A DNA stretch of 64,000 nt from Plantago major (Eukaryota; Streptophyta; Magnoliopsida; Lamiales; Plantaginaceae): NCBI GenBank assembly GCA_026545765.1, contig CM048842.1, positions 33,300,370-33,364,369 on the forward strand. Direction: 5' to 3'. Below the pieces are notes generated by a model. That model was given only the letters and a program-made list of their open reading frames with translations, had not been told where the DNA came from and searched no databases. The position numbers were made by a program, and so were the translations under genes. Of this stretch, positions 47,901-60,010 are shown piece after piece. Position 1 is the stretch's first letter, and each line of letters begins with the position of its first letter.

Positions 47901-49507
47901 CCCTAGCATATACACATAAATTCTTTCCCTGCTATCGCAAACCAATTGCTAAGTAAGCGACCAAATATTAGAAGATGGGTCAAAAAATAGAATCTTGCAG
48001 ACTTAAGAAGGTACATTTAAGGTTGAGACTCTAATAACTCAGTAACCCCCTCTCGGTGTAAGCTGGACCAAGATCCTCAGAATTCAATAAAACGACTCCC
48101 AAAGAATGATAAAATTCTCATCTCTATCACCCATCCATCATTGAGTTTGAGAGTTTTTCGTTCAACTAGGATTGAGTACACAGTTTAAATCAAGATTGGA
48201 CAATTAACTGTGTCACCAGAAAGGTTGAAAAATTGATTCTACGGATTAAAAAAAGGGACATTAAAATACCAAAAGTCTAATCACAACTGGCAAGATGGGT
48301 TCTTAGACAAAGTAGTCAGCTTTACTCCAAATAATTACCATGAGACCAAGTTTTGGGTATCGATTCTTAAGCATTTTGTCAAACAAGTTTTGGGTATCGA
48401 TTCTTAACTTTACTCCAAATAATTTGAAGGTAATCTTACTTATTACCATTACTAACAGGAAGCAGGAACTTGTATCCAATTTACAACTTGTGAAGAAGAA
48501 AACCAAGCACAATCCAACATTAATCAAACGAGAAATTGAAATGAAGACGAACAATCATACCTCAAATTTGGCTTGAAAAGTAAACACTTGGTAAGGATGA
48601 AAATTAAAGAATTGTTGTTAATTCAGGGTGTATGAAAAACCCTAACCCCTAAAAGAAGATACCGACTCTAGCAGGATATTTGTTGTGCAGTCCTTTATTC
48701 AAAAAAATTACTCTTTCGGGAAAATCGTCAAACTGGTCCCATATAAGTTACATTTCTGGAATTTTGGTTCCCCCAAGTTTATCTACATCATGCTGCACTA
48801 ACTCACTAACTCCTGATGCTTTAAAGGGTAGAAAAAACTCCCTCCATTTTCTATACAAATGGTGACTCTACTACTCTTACTAATGTAATTAATTTTGACC
48901 ATTAGTATACATTTTTAAGGAAAAATTAAACTGTAATAGTTCATAAGTACAATTTTATTAAGAATTAAATCATTATATTTTTTATTTTTAGTAATAAATA
49001 TAATAAGTAACACGTCTATTCTAGGTTTACGGTACTACTTTATTTTAGATTTTTCTTTATGTACGTGTACCAATATGTTTAAAAATTGATGGACTTGTAT
49101 TTGTCATTTATGTACTTTGTATTTTGATTATTATCAAGTTTGAAACTTGTCCCATGTTTGACAATATCTCATTAAATGTTTTTTTTGGTTTTTCTATGTC
49201 AACCCTCCATGACAACGGACAATTGATTATACACCATTAGATATTTACTTTTACGGTCTATATCAAATCGTCAAAGGCGGCAAGACGACCGCCCTATCGC
49301 CTAATGACTGACTTCACCCTATTTAAATTTAAAAAATATAAATATTAATCAAAATACCCAAATTATTCTTTAAAAATTAAAAAAATGAAAATATAGTATG
49401 TTTTAGAATTACCTATATTTTAAGTTCAGTATTTTTACATTTAATGTAAATGAACATGTCAATTAGGTAGGGCGGAAGCCTCCCTAACCGTATAAAGCCC
49501 TTTCTTT
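47901..49507. other. Intergenic DNA with a small local duplication
   Basis: CAAGTTTTGGGTATCGATTC occurs at about 48347 and 48387, and CTTTACTCCAAATAAT at about 48319 and 48409. Otherwise AT-rich with no supported gene. Confidence 0.4.
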
Positions 49508-49771
49508 GTACTTCATCTGTCCCACATATTTTTATACATTTTTCATTTTTAACCGTCATACATAACTTCATACATTACTAAAAAAAACGAAGGTACCCCG
49601 CACCCAACAAATAATACAAATCTTACTCTTACACTTTTTTACCACCCTTTTACACATTTTTGACTAAGAGCGCACCTTTTTACCACAGCTAAATGTTTTA
49701 TTTATTTCAACTTCCTACTTAAAACTACACGTCAACTCTAATGTATGAAGTAATCTAGGCGGAGGGAGTAC
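49508..49771. mobile_element. Stowaway-like MITE, diverged
   Basis: The left end ACTTCATCTGTCCCACATAT and right end GTATGAAG...GGCGGAGGGAGTA are imperfect inverted ends of the CTCCCTCCG type, with TA at the right junction. Interior is AT-rich and non-coding. Confidence 0.6.
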
Positions 49772-50680
49772 TATTTAAATTTATGGTACTCTATTTTGTA
49801 TTTTGAATGTTGTATATATGTTCTCATTTTAATGCAGTGAAAACTGCCAGTCCGCACAACCGACCCGTGGTGGTTTGGGGAAACCCCCATCCGTTGTGGC
49901 TAGCAATTTAGCCTGCCCAGCATAATTGTGGTAAATAACCGCCCATAACCATCCACGTATACCCCTAATTGGTGGGCTATAACTTACATTTTGTTTTGTT
50001 ATTCAACTATATTCGAGTTGAATAGTGAAATGACCTTTATGTTTTCATTTTAACCCAAAAAATCTCTTAGCTCTAGGTAATAATTGGAGTGTTTGGAATA
50101 CAACTTAATCCGTCGGATCTTGAATAGGTTCGGGTTGAGTTGGATCCTACCCTTTAAAAGCATATCGCTTATTGTGAGTCGTATTCTACATTTCTATAGT
50201 TAACATGAAAAAAAGACTCAACGATTTAGTATATATTGGATAAGAAGACTACATACCAGCACAACGACAAACATTGTTTACAAGGAAGCTTGACTATTTG
50301 ATTTTCTCGAATAAATTGTAAATCGGAATGTTTGGCACGGAATTTTAATCGAGTGAATTTTAATTGAGGTAAAATTGATGAATAATAACTAAATTATAAT
50401 TGAATTGTGAAAATTTGTGTTTGGTATAATGCTCAAATTCTATAGGTTTTTTAGAATTGTGTCTGAAAGAGTGAAGTGATATGTGTAAATGTTTTAAGAT
50501 TATTTAATTGGTTTTAATTCTATTTGATTGGTTTTAGGTTGTGATAATAAATGAAAAAGTAAAGTGAAAAAAAAATAGTAGGTAGAAAGACATTGTTTAA
50601 ATTAGTTGACTTAGAAATAACAATAACCCACCTCACATGAAATTAAAAGTTACTTTAAAAGAATTGTAACATTATTTTAA
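49772..50680. other. Intergenic DNA, no gene seen
   Basis: AT-rich sequence with one GC-richer part (about 49850-49980, with CCGACCCGTGGTGG and ACCGCCCATAACC). No open frame or known terminus recognised. Confidence 0.35.
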
Positions 50681-50689
50681 GGCATGTTA

Positions 50690-51273
50690 CATATTTTCAA
50701 CCAAAAATCTAATAGAATAATGAAAATGCTCTCTAACGTCCATGGCGCTTCTTCTCTTCCTTCTTCCTCTCGCATGAGAGTTTGTCCCCCGGCTGGAGAT
50801 TGGGTCCTCTTGAGTGAGAGTTCGACACCTTCCCTGTTTTTTCTTTTCCTTCAACTCCATATATTTGGTGAGATCTGGTAACCTTTGGCCGTTTGGTAAG
50901 GGTTTTGAGATTGGTTTGCGGTTCTCGATTAGTAAGATTAAATGTCACAAATTGATTTCCTCTTTAATTTCAAATCTTTCAAAAAACGCAATGCAATCTT
51001 TTTGGGTAATTTGTATATTTTCAGTGATAAGTTTATTATTCCTTTTCACACCATATCCATCCTTATCTTACTCGTGTTTGGCAGCATTTTTTTCTCCTCT
51101 GGTGCTTGTTTCTACAAGTGGTTAAACTGGTTGATACGTCGATCCCTCGCATTCAAAGTACCTACAACATCTTTATATCATTTTTGTTTGGCTGCTATGG
51201 AGAAATTTGAGATGTCTGATCTCGGACGAGTGCTGAAACTCACTGATTCTGAAGAAAGCACAATTGAGGTTCC
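50690..51273 (+). pseudogene. Possible 5' end of a DUF4283/gag-type ORF, cut by the copia element
   Basis: An ATG at about 51197 starts MEKFEMSDLGRVLKLTDSEE then STIEVP before the copia LTR begins. The pattern LxLTDSEE..I.VP is usual at the start of DUF4283 proteins encoded by plant LINEs and related elements. The 500 bases before it have CT-rich, leader-like sequence. The continuation would lie beyond the copia 3' LTR, off the right edge. No more can be said. Confidence 0.35.
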
Positions 51274-51749
51274 TGTTGAAAATATTAAGCTCAATTTATA
51301 AATAGAAGAATCTAGAGGGACCTAGAAATGAAATGAAAAAATAAAGGACTTAGAGAAAATTCTAGAGGGACCAAGTTGGAATAAGAAAGCAATTGAAGAA
51401 ACAAGAAAGGTCGAGAATGACGGCTAGAAGTTACGAGAATGACGGCAACATGAAGAAATGAGTTTAGCTAATTAATTAGCTATGCTAACCGACTTAGGAG
51501 GTATATAAATATTAGTTTGCTTGTGTTGTTTGATGAAGAGTGCAGAAGCAAAAGTGAGTAAAAAAGAATTAAAAGAGAGTGAAAAGAGTGAGTACTAAAG
51601 AGCAGCAGCTCTAGTGTGAGTCAATAGTTTTTGAGTCTTTGTACCAAAATAGTACTAGTTTGTATTGAATAAAATTCGAGTTATTCCGTTGTGTAAAATT
51701 AATCGTTTCTGGGCACCTTGATATCCGTAAACGCTTAAAACACCCAACA
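51274..51749 (+). repeat. 5' LTR of the copia element
   Basis: 476 bp from TGTTGAAAATATTAAGC to CACCCAACA, with terminal TGTTG/CAACA. The same start is at 63849. GGTATATAAATATT near 51500 is a probable TATA box. Confidence 0.92.
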
Positions 51750-51753
51750 AATT

Positions 51754-51767
51754 TGGCATCAGAGCCA
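51754..51767 (+). other. Primer binding site of the copia element
   Basis: TGGCATCAGAGCCA, close to the TGGTATCAGAGCC complement of initiator methionine tRNA used by plant copia elements, four bases after the LTR. Confidence 0.85.
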
Positions 51768-51800
51768 CGTCATTTGGAGGAAGAATACCCGAAGGTATAT

Positions 51801-52051
51801 ATGGCGTTCGTGGCAAATACCATGCAGCAGCAGGTTCCGAAGCTTGAGAAGCATAACTATGGAAATTGGAGCATCCAGATGCGAGTCTTGTTGCAATCGC
51901 AAGACTTGTGGGAAATTGTTGAAGCAGGATATGATGAGCCTGGTTCCATGGAGGCCGAAAACGCCTTGACAAATAATCAGAAGAACGCATTACCAGAAGC
52001 TAGAAAGCGCGACAAGAAGGCGTTGTACATTATTTATCAAGGAGTTGATGA
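51801..52051 (+). pseudogene. Copia gag, 5' part, interrupted
   Basis: ATG at 51801 begins 83 codons with VPKLEKHNYGNWSIQMRVLL, the UBN2-type copia gag start. The frame is cut at 52051 by the CACTA insertion. It resumes in the matching phase at 60030 after the duplicated TGA, showing that gag was open when the CACTA arrived. Confidence 0.88.
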
Positions 52052-52089
52052 CACTACAAGAAAACTTGGAAAAAACGACGTTACCATAA

Positions 52090-52395
52090 CGACGGATCGG
52101 TAAACTGGGCGACGGAATCTATCCGTCGCCCAAGTTAGCGACGGATAAGTTATCCGTCGCTACAGTTTGGCGACGGATAATAGTTATCCGTCGCTTATTA
52201 GCGACGGATAACTTATCCGTCGCTAACTTGGGCGACGGATAACTATTTATCCGCCAAAGTTGATTTTTATTAAAAAAAAATTTTTTTAAAAGCGGCGACG
52301 GATAGATTATCCGTCGCCTTATAGTGACGGATACCTATCCGTCGCCATTTGGGCCGACGGATCGATTCTGGGCCGACGGACACGTGTCCGTCGGC
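52090..52395. repeat. Left subterminal repeats of the large CACTA
   Basis: More than ten copies of GCGACGGAT and its complement ATCCGTCGC, some paired as near-perfect inverted repeats (for example AGCGACGGATAA then TTATCCGTCGCT). In En/Spm-type elements such subterminal repeats are the binding sites of the element's own DNA-binding protein. Confidence 0.85.
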
Positions 52396-52399
52396 CCAG

Positions 52400-53196
52400 A
52401 ATTTCCTAATTTGACCGGACAGAGAGGCAGAGCCTCATTTTCTTCATCTTCTCCCTTCTTCTTCCTCATTCTCTTCTTTTCCTCTCTTGGTTTCCGTGAA
52501 TTGTTCGTTATTCCGCCAATCTTGGTGCCTAATCGAAGCTAGTGGGACAAGGAGTATGTGTCCTCGATCAATTTCAGATTTCTACCGATTAATCAAGGTA
52601 TTTTGGCTAAAACCCTAGTTTTTTAAAATTTGGGGATTTTGTTTATTTTGATTAATTTGAGCAATTATATGTATATATGATAAGTATGTAGTAGTTAGTT
52701 TAGTTAATTTGATCAATTATATGTAATTTGTTCAATTTGATAGTTAGTTTAATTAATGATATGAATGTATGTAGTATGTTAAGTTTGGTATGTATGAATG
52801 TATGTAGTTAGTTTGATTTGTGTGTTAAGTATATATAGTTAGTTTAGTTAATTTGATATGTTTGTTAAGTATAGAAGTATGTAGTTTTGATTTGATAAAT
52901 TTGTATGTTAAGTATGTAATTTGATATGAATATATGTAGTAATTCGATATGTATAGAGTAATTAGTTAATTTGATATGTATGTTAAGTATATAATATATG
53001 TACTAAGAGGTTGAAATGGTTATTATATATGTCCAATTTTGTAACACATCGAACACTTAATTAATAATTAATTTATAAGGAACATATAATAATTAACAAT
53101 TAACCTCTACAATCTTCTTATCCGAATTGGAATCGATCTAATAAATTAAATACGATCTAATCAATTGGAACGTCTCAGGTTAAAAATAAAGTAAAC
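52400..53196. other. Non-coding lead region of the large CACTA
   Basis: A CT-rich stretch (52440-52500) then AT-rich sequence with many GTATGTAGTTAGTTTAATT-type words. Probably promoter and leader of the transposase gene; no ORF of note. Confidence 0.4.
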
Positions 53197-53680
53197 AATG
53201 AATTCGACTGCTCATGGATGTACGATAAATCGCATTTGCGGTAAATGATGAGTTTCTAGGAGTTTCGTAGAAGGGGTTAAAGGTTTCATCTCGCTTGCCA
53301 TGGGACATCCGGTTTGTGCAATTGGGGGTTGATAAAGTGTCCTCAGACATTGAAAACTGCGAAACAAGCAATTTATGACGCCATCTGCAGATTCGAGCAC
53401 TTGCGGTTATGGATTCATGCCGAGTATCATGTATGGATTCATCACGGTGAGGAAGCACCGTCCATGGCATACCTCCAAAGGAGGGAGAGGCGGGTTTGGG
53501 GCCGCCTATTGAGTGCCTTTCATTGTCGGAACATGTGCATGGTGTATTGGGAGGAGGATGTAGATCTGTTGGAATGCAAGTTACGTGGTAGGAGCGTCAC
53601 AAGTGATGAGGAGGGGGTGCATGAGAATGAGGAGTTTCATCCGTTTGTCTCTGAAGCTTGTATAACTAGTAATCATTAGT
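53197..53680 (+). pseudogene. Transposase-associated domain fragment (PF13963-like), copy 1
   Basis: The plus strand encodes pieces such as GVKGFI, IKCPQTLKT and HAEYHVWIHHGEEAP. The order F..GV..FI ... I.CP..KC ... V..HL ... Y.VW..HGE is that of the domain found at the start of plant CACTA TNP2 proteins. A further 70 residues follow, ending SEACITSNH. At least one frame break lies before the longer frame. Confidence 0.6.
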
Positions 53681-53884
53681 TGATATATATATGAAACCAA
53701 ACATTATGGTAAAATTGAAGTGATGTAACTTATATTATGTAATGCCTTAACAATTGATCAAGCTAATATAACTTATATTACGTAGCAATTGATTGAATTA
53801 TTGTGAAATTGATTTATTACCGTAAATGAAAGACCTCGATCTAATTAATTCAAACGTGTCGTGTTATTATCTAATTATTCAATG

Positions 53885-54150
53885 AATACCGATCGTGGAT
53901 GGATGTATTATCGCATCTCAATGGCGAGTTCAATGGAGTTTTCAAAGGGTTGAAGGTTTCATTGAATTTGCAATGTCAAATCCGTCTTGTGTAAAGGATG
54001 GGTTGATAAAGTGTCCTTGCAATGAAACAAAGTAAACAAGCAATACGTGACTCCTAAAGTGGTAGTCCAGACTTGAGGAAAATGGATTCCTTCCTGCGTA
54101 CGTATGGAATCATCATGGTGAGGAAGCGACCGCCCAATACATATGACCAA
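53885..54150 (+). pseudogene. Transposase-associated domain fragment, copy 2
   Basis: A second, more decayed version: GGATGGATGTATTATCGCAT, TTTCAAAGGGTTGAAGG, then CATCATGGTGAGGAAGC, in the same order as in copy 1. No continuous frame remains. Confidence 0.5.
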
Positions 54151-54176
54151 TACGGACAACGTGGAAGGAAGAGAAA

Positions 54177-55770
54177 ATGAACAAGTCGGGAACAATCCCA
54201 ACTGGAGGCGATGCTATTCGAGCTCGAGTCGAACAAATGGTGTACGATCTTTGCAGGGCGGAGTTCGTGGACACAACCAACACCGAAACCGAGGTGGAGG
54301 TGGAGGAACCACCGAATCCCGAGGATCGCTTGTTCTTTGACTTGTTAGAATCATCAAGGAAGCCGGTTTACCCGGGTGTAAGCTCACCGAGTTGTCTTTG
54401 TTATCTCGGCTAATGAGTTGTAAGGCTAATGGCCGAATCAAACGAGCTTCAATGAATGGGTTGACGTAATGTTGGACCTTTGTCCCAAGAAAACCTAGTT
54501 CCCACCAACTTTTACCAAGCGAAGAAAAGATGCGGGATTAGGTCACTGTGGTAACCATAGGTTGTCCTAAAATGTGCATGATATATTGGGAGGAGGATGC
54601 GATCTAATAGAATGGAAGTTCGTGGTAAGGAACGTACAAGCGTTACAAGGAGGGCTGCAAAGAAACGACAAAAGAAAATCTCTCACATAAGAAAATGTGG
54701 TACTTCCTCTAGCACCTCGTTTGAAAAGATTGTATGCTTCAAGTGCTTCATGGATAAAATGCGGTGGCACAAGGAGCGAGTAATCTCGGATAATGTCAAG
54801 GTGGTAGAATGGACCATCCAGCAGACTCACCCGCATGGAAATCGTTTGACAAGACATATCCGAGTTTGCGTACCAATCTAGAAATGTACGTTTGGGACTT
54901 TATGCGGATGGTTTTAACCCGTTCGGTAGTGAACGTAAATACTCTTGGCCGCTTATGCTCACACCGCATAACCCGCCTTGAGTGCATGAAGGAGCCATTC
55001 ATGTTTCGATCGCATTGGTGCACGGGCCGAAAGATCCCGGATCGACGTTGGATGTTTTCTTGCAACCCCTAATCAAGGAGCTGATCGAGTTGTGGACGGA
55101 TGGTATCCTCAAGATATGATGTGTCGACAAAAAGAACTTCACCTTGAGAGCTCTTCTTTGGACCGTGAGTGACTTCCCTGCACTCCATGCTATCTGGAAG
55201 GAAAAGCAGGGAAATATGCATGTCCACATTGCTTGGAGGATCTGAGATGCATTTAGACCGAAGGGTAGTGGAAAATTTTGTTGGTTTGATTGTCACATCG
55301 AGGTTGCTAGAAAGTGACCATCCGCTCAGAAGAACAAGGATCAATTCTTGAAAAATAAAGTCGCTAACAAAAAAGCCCGACAAGACTTACCGTGCACAAA
55401 TTCTTGCGGAGATTGATAGATTGGGTCTTATGAAGGTGAGCTTGGGTGGATGAAGCATAACGAGAAAATTGGTAAAAAATGTGGTTGGAGGAAGAGAAGC
55501 ATTTTCGGGACTTGCTTTACTTGAGCGATCTTCTTATCCGTCACAACTTAGATTTCATGCACATTGAGAAGAACGTGTTCGAGAACTTATTCAATACACT
55601 TTGCAACATTGAGGGAAAACAAAGGACCATGCGAAGTCTAGATCCGAGTTGTCGACGTGGTGTAAAAGGCCCGAGTTGACAAAGAAGGATGAGAATGGTA
55701 AGTGGTCGAAGCGTGCTACACAATTGACAACGCTTCTAGGTCAATTTTGTTTGATTGGGTGAGGGCATTG
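54177..55770 (+). pseudogene. TNP2-type CACTA transposase, broken core
   Basis: Pieces in different frames follow the TNP2 order: RLMSCKANGRINEASMNGL, HPADSPAWKSFDKTYPSLRT, CMKEPFMFRSHW, LRALLWTVSDFPALHAIWK and LIRHNLDFMHIEKNVFENLF. Multiple frameshifts and stops separate them. It cannot give a working transposase, but it identifies the family firmly. Confidence 0.85.
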
Positions 55771-55799
55771 AGTTTCCCGATAATTACGCCTCAAATTTA

Positions 55800-56310
55800 G
55801 AGAGGTGTGTGGATTTGAAGACAAAGGTTTATGGGATGAAGAGCCACGATCGTGTGTTCATGGAGAGGCTTATCCCGTAGCATTTTGAGAGCTTCTGAAA
55901 CACGTATGGACCGTTATCACCGAGTTGAGCTTATTTTTCAAAAATTTAGGCACAAGGGTGGTTCATGATAAAGTGTTGGAAAATCTTGAAAGGAACATAC
56001 CATTGATTCTATGCAAGCTCGAGCGTATCTTTCCACCGAAATGGTTTGATTCTATGGAGCACTTGTCGGTTCACCTTCCTCATGAAGCGAGACTTGTCGT
56101 CCGGTCAAGATCGATGGATGTATCCATTCGAGAGGTACTTGGGAAATTGAAGAAGTATGTCAACAACAAAGGTAAACTGAAGGTTCGATTGCCAATGCCT
56201 ACATTCGAGAGGAAAGCGCAACCTTCCGCTCTTATTACTTTGATGAACACGCCCTACGAAGACAAAGAAGGCTCGAAATGCGTATACATTCGTAGTTCAA
56301 GCGGATGATG
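55800..56310 (+). pseudogene. DUF4218-like part of the CACTA transposase
   Basis: The frame 55925-56308 contains LCKLERIFPPKWFDSMEHLS then VHLPHEARL and REVLGKLKKYVNNK. This is the DUF4218 pattern that follows the TNP2 core in plant CACTA proteins. Confidence 0.85.
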
Positions 56311-56639
56311 AGTTTTCCCTATCCATCTTCGTGGTATCGTGGAGACCTCTTGTGCAGCTAAGAAAGAATATCTTACGGATAAAGAGTTGAAAGCATTTCA
56401 ATATTATGTCCTCACGAATTGTCCGAGGTTGACCAAAGATATGGTACTATTTATGCAGGTCAAGAACCATTTATTTAAATTTTAATATAGCTACGCAAGT
56501 CTCTACTTCAATTATAGACTTATCATCGAATCAATGTTTGCGCTTTTTCAAAAAGCGTTGTTTGGAAGAAAATCCTCGGATGATGAGGATACACTAGAGG
56601 AACTACTGACTCAAAAATTCCTCTGAATTCCAGATTGGT

Positions 56640-57260
56640 TCCGAGAGTATGTCCAGAATCCTATTAACAACGTCACATGCATATACTTAAAGGCTCTCGC
56701 AGAGGGTCCATTCAAAAAGGTCTACACATTCCCAGGTTATATAGTCAATGGCCTTAGGTTCCACACGACTGAATGTAACACGGCCATGGCGACAAGCAAC
56801 TCCGGGGTGTGTGTTAATGGTGCAGAAGAGTATGGAGACGCTACTTTGTTTGATTTCCACGGCAAGCTAAAACGAATTGTGAGGATTGAATATTCTGGAT
56901 TGCCATTTAAACGAACCTTCTTGTTTGACGTTGAGTGGTATGATCCTAATCCAGGAGGTACGAGGAAGAACGAGCGGTATGAAATGGTTGATGTGAACCA
57001 AAAGAAGAGGTACCGAACCAAGTATGAACCATTTATTCTGGCGACTCAAGCACGACAAGTGGTGTTTCTTGAATATCCAAGCAGAAAACGCGATAAGGGG
57101 GAATGGTTAGTCATGTACCTATTCGTGCTTCGAAAGTGGAGTACATTGAGAAAGACGACTCAATTACCAACTCGTACCAACAAGAGGATGTCGATAAACA
57201 AGCGTAAGATCACAGAAGCGATGATGAGTTGTTTGATCTGCACGAGGACCAATATGTAGT
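56640..57260 (+). pseudogene. DUF4216-like part of the CACTA transposase
   Basis: Encodes FHTTECNTAMATSNSGVCVN, then YGVL-like FDFHGKLKRIVRIEYSG, LFDVEWYDP and PFILATQARQVVFLEYP. This is the C-terminal DUF4216 region of CACTA proteins. The frame 56786-57259 is open but is cut off from the upstream parts. Confidence 0.85.
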
Positions 57261-57379
57261 CTTAGAGGACGGCTATAATGGTATATTATGTGTATTATGA
57301 GTAATTATATGTGTTATTATAATCTGTTATGTATTATAACTCGTACTAACACATTTTTATTGTATTTATTACATTTTTT

Positions 57380-57615
57380 GCAGATGCGCATGAGAGGTCC
57401 ACCTATCGTCCCCCCACGCCGGCCGCATGATAGTGGTGGGTCGGGGACACCGTCATGTGGAGGGCTCAAGATCGTGACAAAGGTCTCGGATTCCGAGACC
57501 CCGGCGGGAGAGTGCAGTGGTCTACCACCCGGACACATGCCGGAGGACGACCACGATTGTCCCTACCTCGTGTTCGATCCAAACAATCCCAACGTCACGT
57601 GGACTGACTTGTGAT
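57380..57615 (+). pseudogene. Start of the second CACTA ORF (En/Spm plant type)
   Basis: MRMRGPPIVPPRRPHDSGGS at 57384, later CPYLVFDPNNPNVTWTDL and a stop. Placement downstream of the TNP2-like gene suggests the second protein of CACTA elements. Family match is weak. Confidence 0.45.
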
Positions 57616-57924
57616 TTTCCCTATGGTCCCGCCAAGTAAGTATTATACATTCTTCTTAAATATGTAAAACATAACCGATAATGATAGTTGACAAGTATAA
57701 ATTGTTGTACTAAAGTAATGCATATTCGCTTTCTTGTATCTTATACATTGACAATGACTTATGGCCCTGGAGGTGCACAACAAACTAGGTGAAATCTTCC
57801 GAGGTGAGAGAGCCACCCAAGGTGGTGGTGAGTGTTGGAGCCACATCTCGAGCGCATGAGGGCTTAGTACTTCATGAGTGAGGGTAAGTTAAAATATGAC
57901 ATTCATTTGTTTGTAATTATAATC

Positions 57925-58425
57925 GTTTTAATATGAGTGGTATGTTAGCCATGTATATGAGTGGTATGTTAGCCACTTTATTTGGGTGATATGTTAGTCA
58001 CCATTGTGTTAGTAAATTTTAGGACAATGTGAGTGGTATGTTAGCCACCGTATGTGAGTGGTATGTTAGCCACTTTATTTGGGTGATATGTTAGTCACCA
58101 TTGTTAGTAAATTTTAGGACAATGTGAGTGGTATGTTAGCCACCGTATGTGAGTGGTATGTTAGCCACTTTATTTGGGTGATATGTTAGTCACCATTGTG
58201 TTAGTAAATTTTAGGACAATGTGAGTGGTATGTTAGCCACCGTATGTGAGTGGTATGTTAGCCACTTTATTTGGGTGATATGTTAGTCACCATTGTGTTA
58301 GTAAATTTTAGGACAATGTGAGTGGTATGTTAGCCAACGTATGTGAGTGGTATGTTAGCCACTATATGTGAGTGGTATGTTAGCCACTTTATTTGGGTGA
58401 TATGTTAGTCACCATATCATTATGT
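57925..58425. repeat. 97-bp tandem repeat in the large CACTA, about five copies
   Basis: Each unit holds GTGAGTGGTATGTTAGCCAC (usually twice), then GGGTGATATGTTAGTCACC and GTTAGTAAATTTTAGGACAAT. A 25-base subunit lies inside the longer unit. The complement of these words is found once in the small CACTA at 5220-5330. Confidence 0.9.
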
Positions 58426-58429
58426 TGTT

Positions 58430-59400
58430 AGGACATGTATTGACTTTGGATGTTGTATGAAATTGGGAATGTAGAAGGAGTACTTCATTCAAGAGTTGAT
58501 CCCACAGATCTGGCGCGTTCTGAGGTGGGATCCAAACTGAGGATATGGTCTCAGACGTGGAAGGCCATTCGGGATCGGGTGGCCCAATCCCTCCACAGTT
58601 GATGCAACGGAGTGGGCCTTTGGGATGCTCATCGGCGCCAATCGATGTCCGTGACGTTGCTTGGACCAACAGTAACCGGCATCCCACCGACACGGCAGAA
58701 GGGCCGTTCACCACCTGGGAGGCGATCTCACATCGATTATTATCAATCGGTGCGTATATGTGTTTTTGCAATCTAGCATTACGGTACGTATGAAGTCTCT
58801 CTTTCTATTACTTGTGGATGATAAATTGTTGACTAGATCTGGTTTGATCTGTGGCACGGGAGGTGACATCCAAGTATGCCATCTTCAAGAAGGCCAAGGT
58901 ATATGGGTATGGACCGAATTGGCCTCGCCTATCATGTATGTTTATGTTGCTTAAAGTTCATATTTGTACACTATTACAAGTTACTTTTTAAAACAAGAAT
59001 CGATCATTATATCTGCTATTTACGATTTCAGCCGAGGTTGATGCTCGTGTGGCGAGAGGACGAGACGGTGATGTGTTGTCAATCAACAAGTTGACAACAT
59101 CTTCCTAGAGGTCAACAAACCGGACAAGAAAGGATTTAATATATGGACTCGGGAGCCTCGGTTTGCATCTGGCTAGTCCGGCGTGCTCCTCATCATCATC
59201 CCAGCAGTCCAGACGTCCGGTTTACACACAGGACCAGGTCTCGGAAATGGTGCAGTCGCAGGTCCGGGAACATGTTGCTCGGCTAACTCAAGAGATGGAG
59301 CAACAAAGGGACGAGATGGAGCAACAAAGGGACGAGATGGAGCCTGACGAGAGAACGGAAGGAGGAGAACGAGCGCCTTGATTCTGTATGGAGCAGTTCA
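58430..59400 (+). pseudogene. Remainder of the second CACTA ORF, broken
   Basis: Pieces over 58545-58793 (GHSGSGGPIPPQLMQRSGPL) and 59163-59381 (a coiled-coil-like SEMVQSQVREHVARLTQEME, then two EQQRDEM repeats). The Gln/Glu-rich helix is the kind often seen at the C-terminus of En/Spm-type second proteins. Several stops and shifts. Confidence 0.5.
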
Positions 59401-59619
59401 TGTCCCAGTTCCGCCATCACCCACCCCCACCCCCGTCTGATAGCTAGTTATGTATCTGTATGTTCGGATTTTTTTCAAATTTACACTTGTTTGGATAATT
59501 TCTCCAGCTCCGAATATTACTTTTTTATTCATTGAAACATTTTCCGTATTATTGATTTATTATCGAACATTATATTGATTAAATAGGTGAACTATGAAAA
59601 ATAGGGATTAATATGAAAT

Positions 59620-60010
59620 AAATAGTGACGGAAGTAGTGACGGAATTCAAAGGATTTTAATTAGTGACGGAATTCACGATGTGGAATTAGTGACGGAATT
59701 TCAAATTCCGTCACTAGTCCAATTAAAATATTTAGCGACGGATAGATTATCCGTCGCTAAATATAGCGACGGATAGGATCTATCCGTCGCTAAATATAGC
59801 GACGGATAGATCCTATGCGTCGCTAAATTTCGGAATTAAAACAAAAAAATAATTGGTCGTCAATCCGTCCAATCTGTCATAATCGACGACGGATTGTTAT
59901 CCGTCCACAGCCTGTGGGGGCGACGGATTTTCTATCCGTCGCCGATCCGCCGCCAGAGTCAAGGACGGATAGTCGGCTCAGAAGCGACGGATCTATCCGT
60001 CGCTACAGGC
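59620..60010. repeat. Right subterminal repeats of the large CACTA
   Basis: AGTGACGGAATT words followed by many GCGACGGATA/TATCCGTCGC copies up to the terminus. Confidence 0.85.

Noticed and set aside
50942..51301. Hydrophobic 119-codon frame as a membrane protein gene
   Set aside because: Its first part is an AT-rich leader-like stretch, and the last codons run into the copia LTR; only the short DUF4283-like end seems meaningful.
57925..58425. Tandem array as a CRISPR-like repeat
   Set aside because: Units are contiguous without unique spacers, and the context is a plant transposon.
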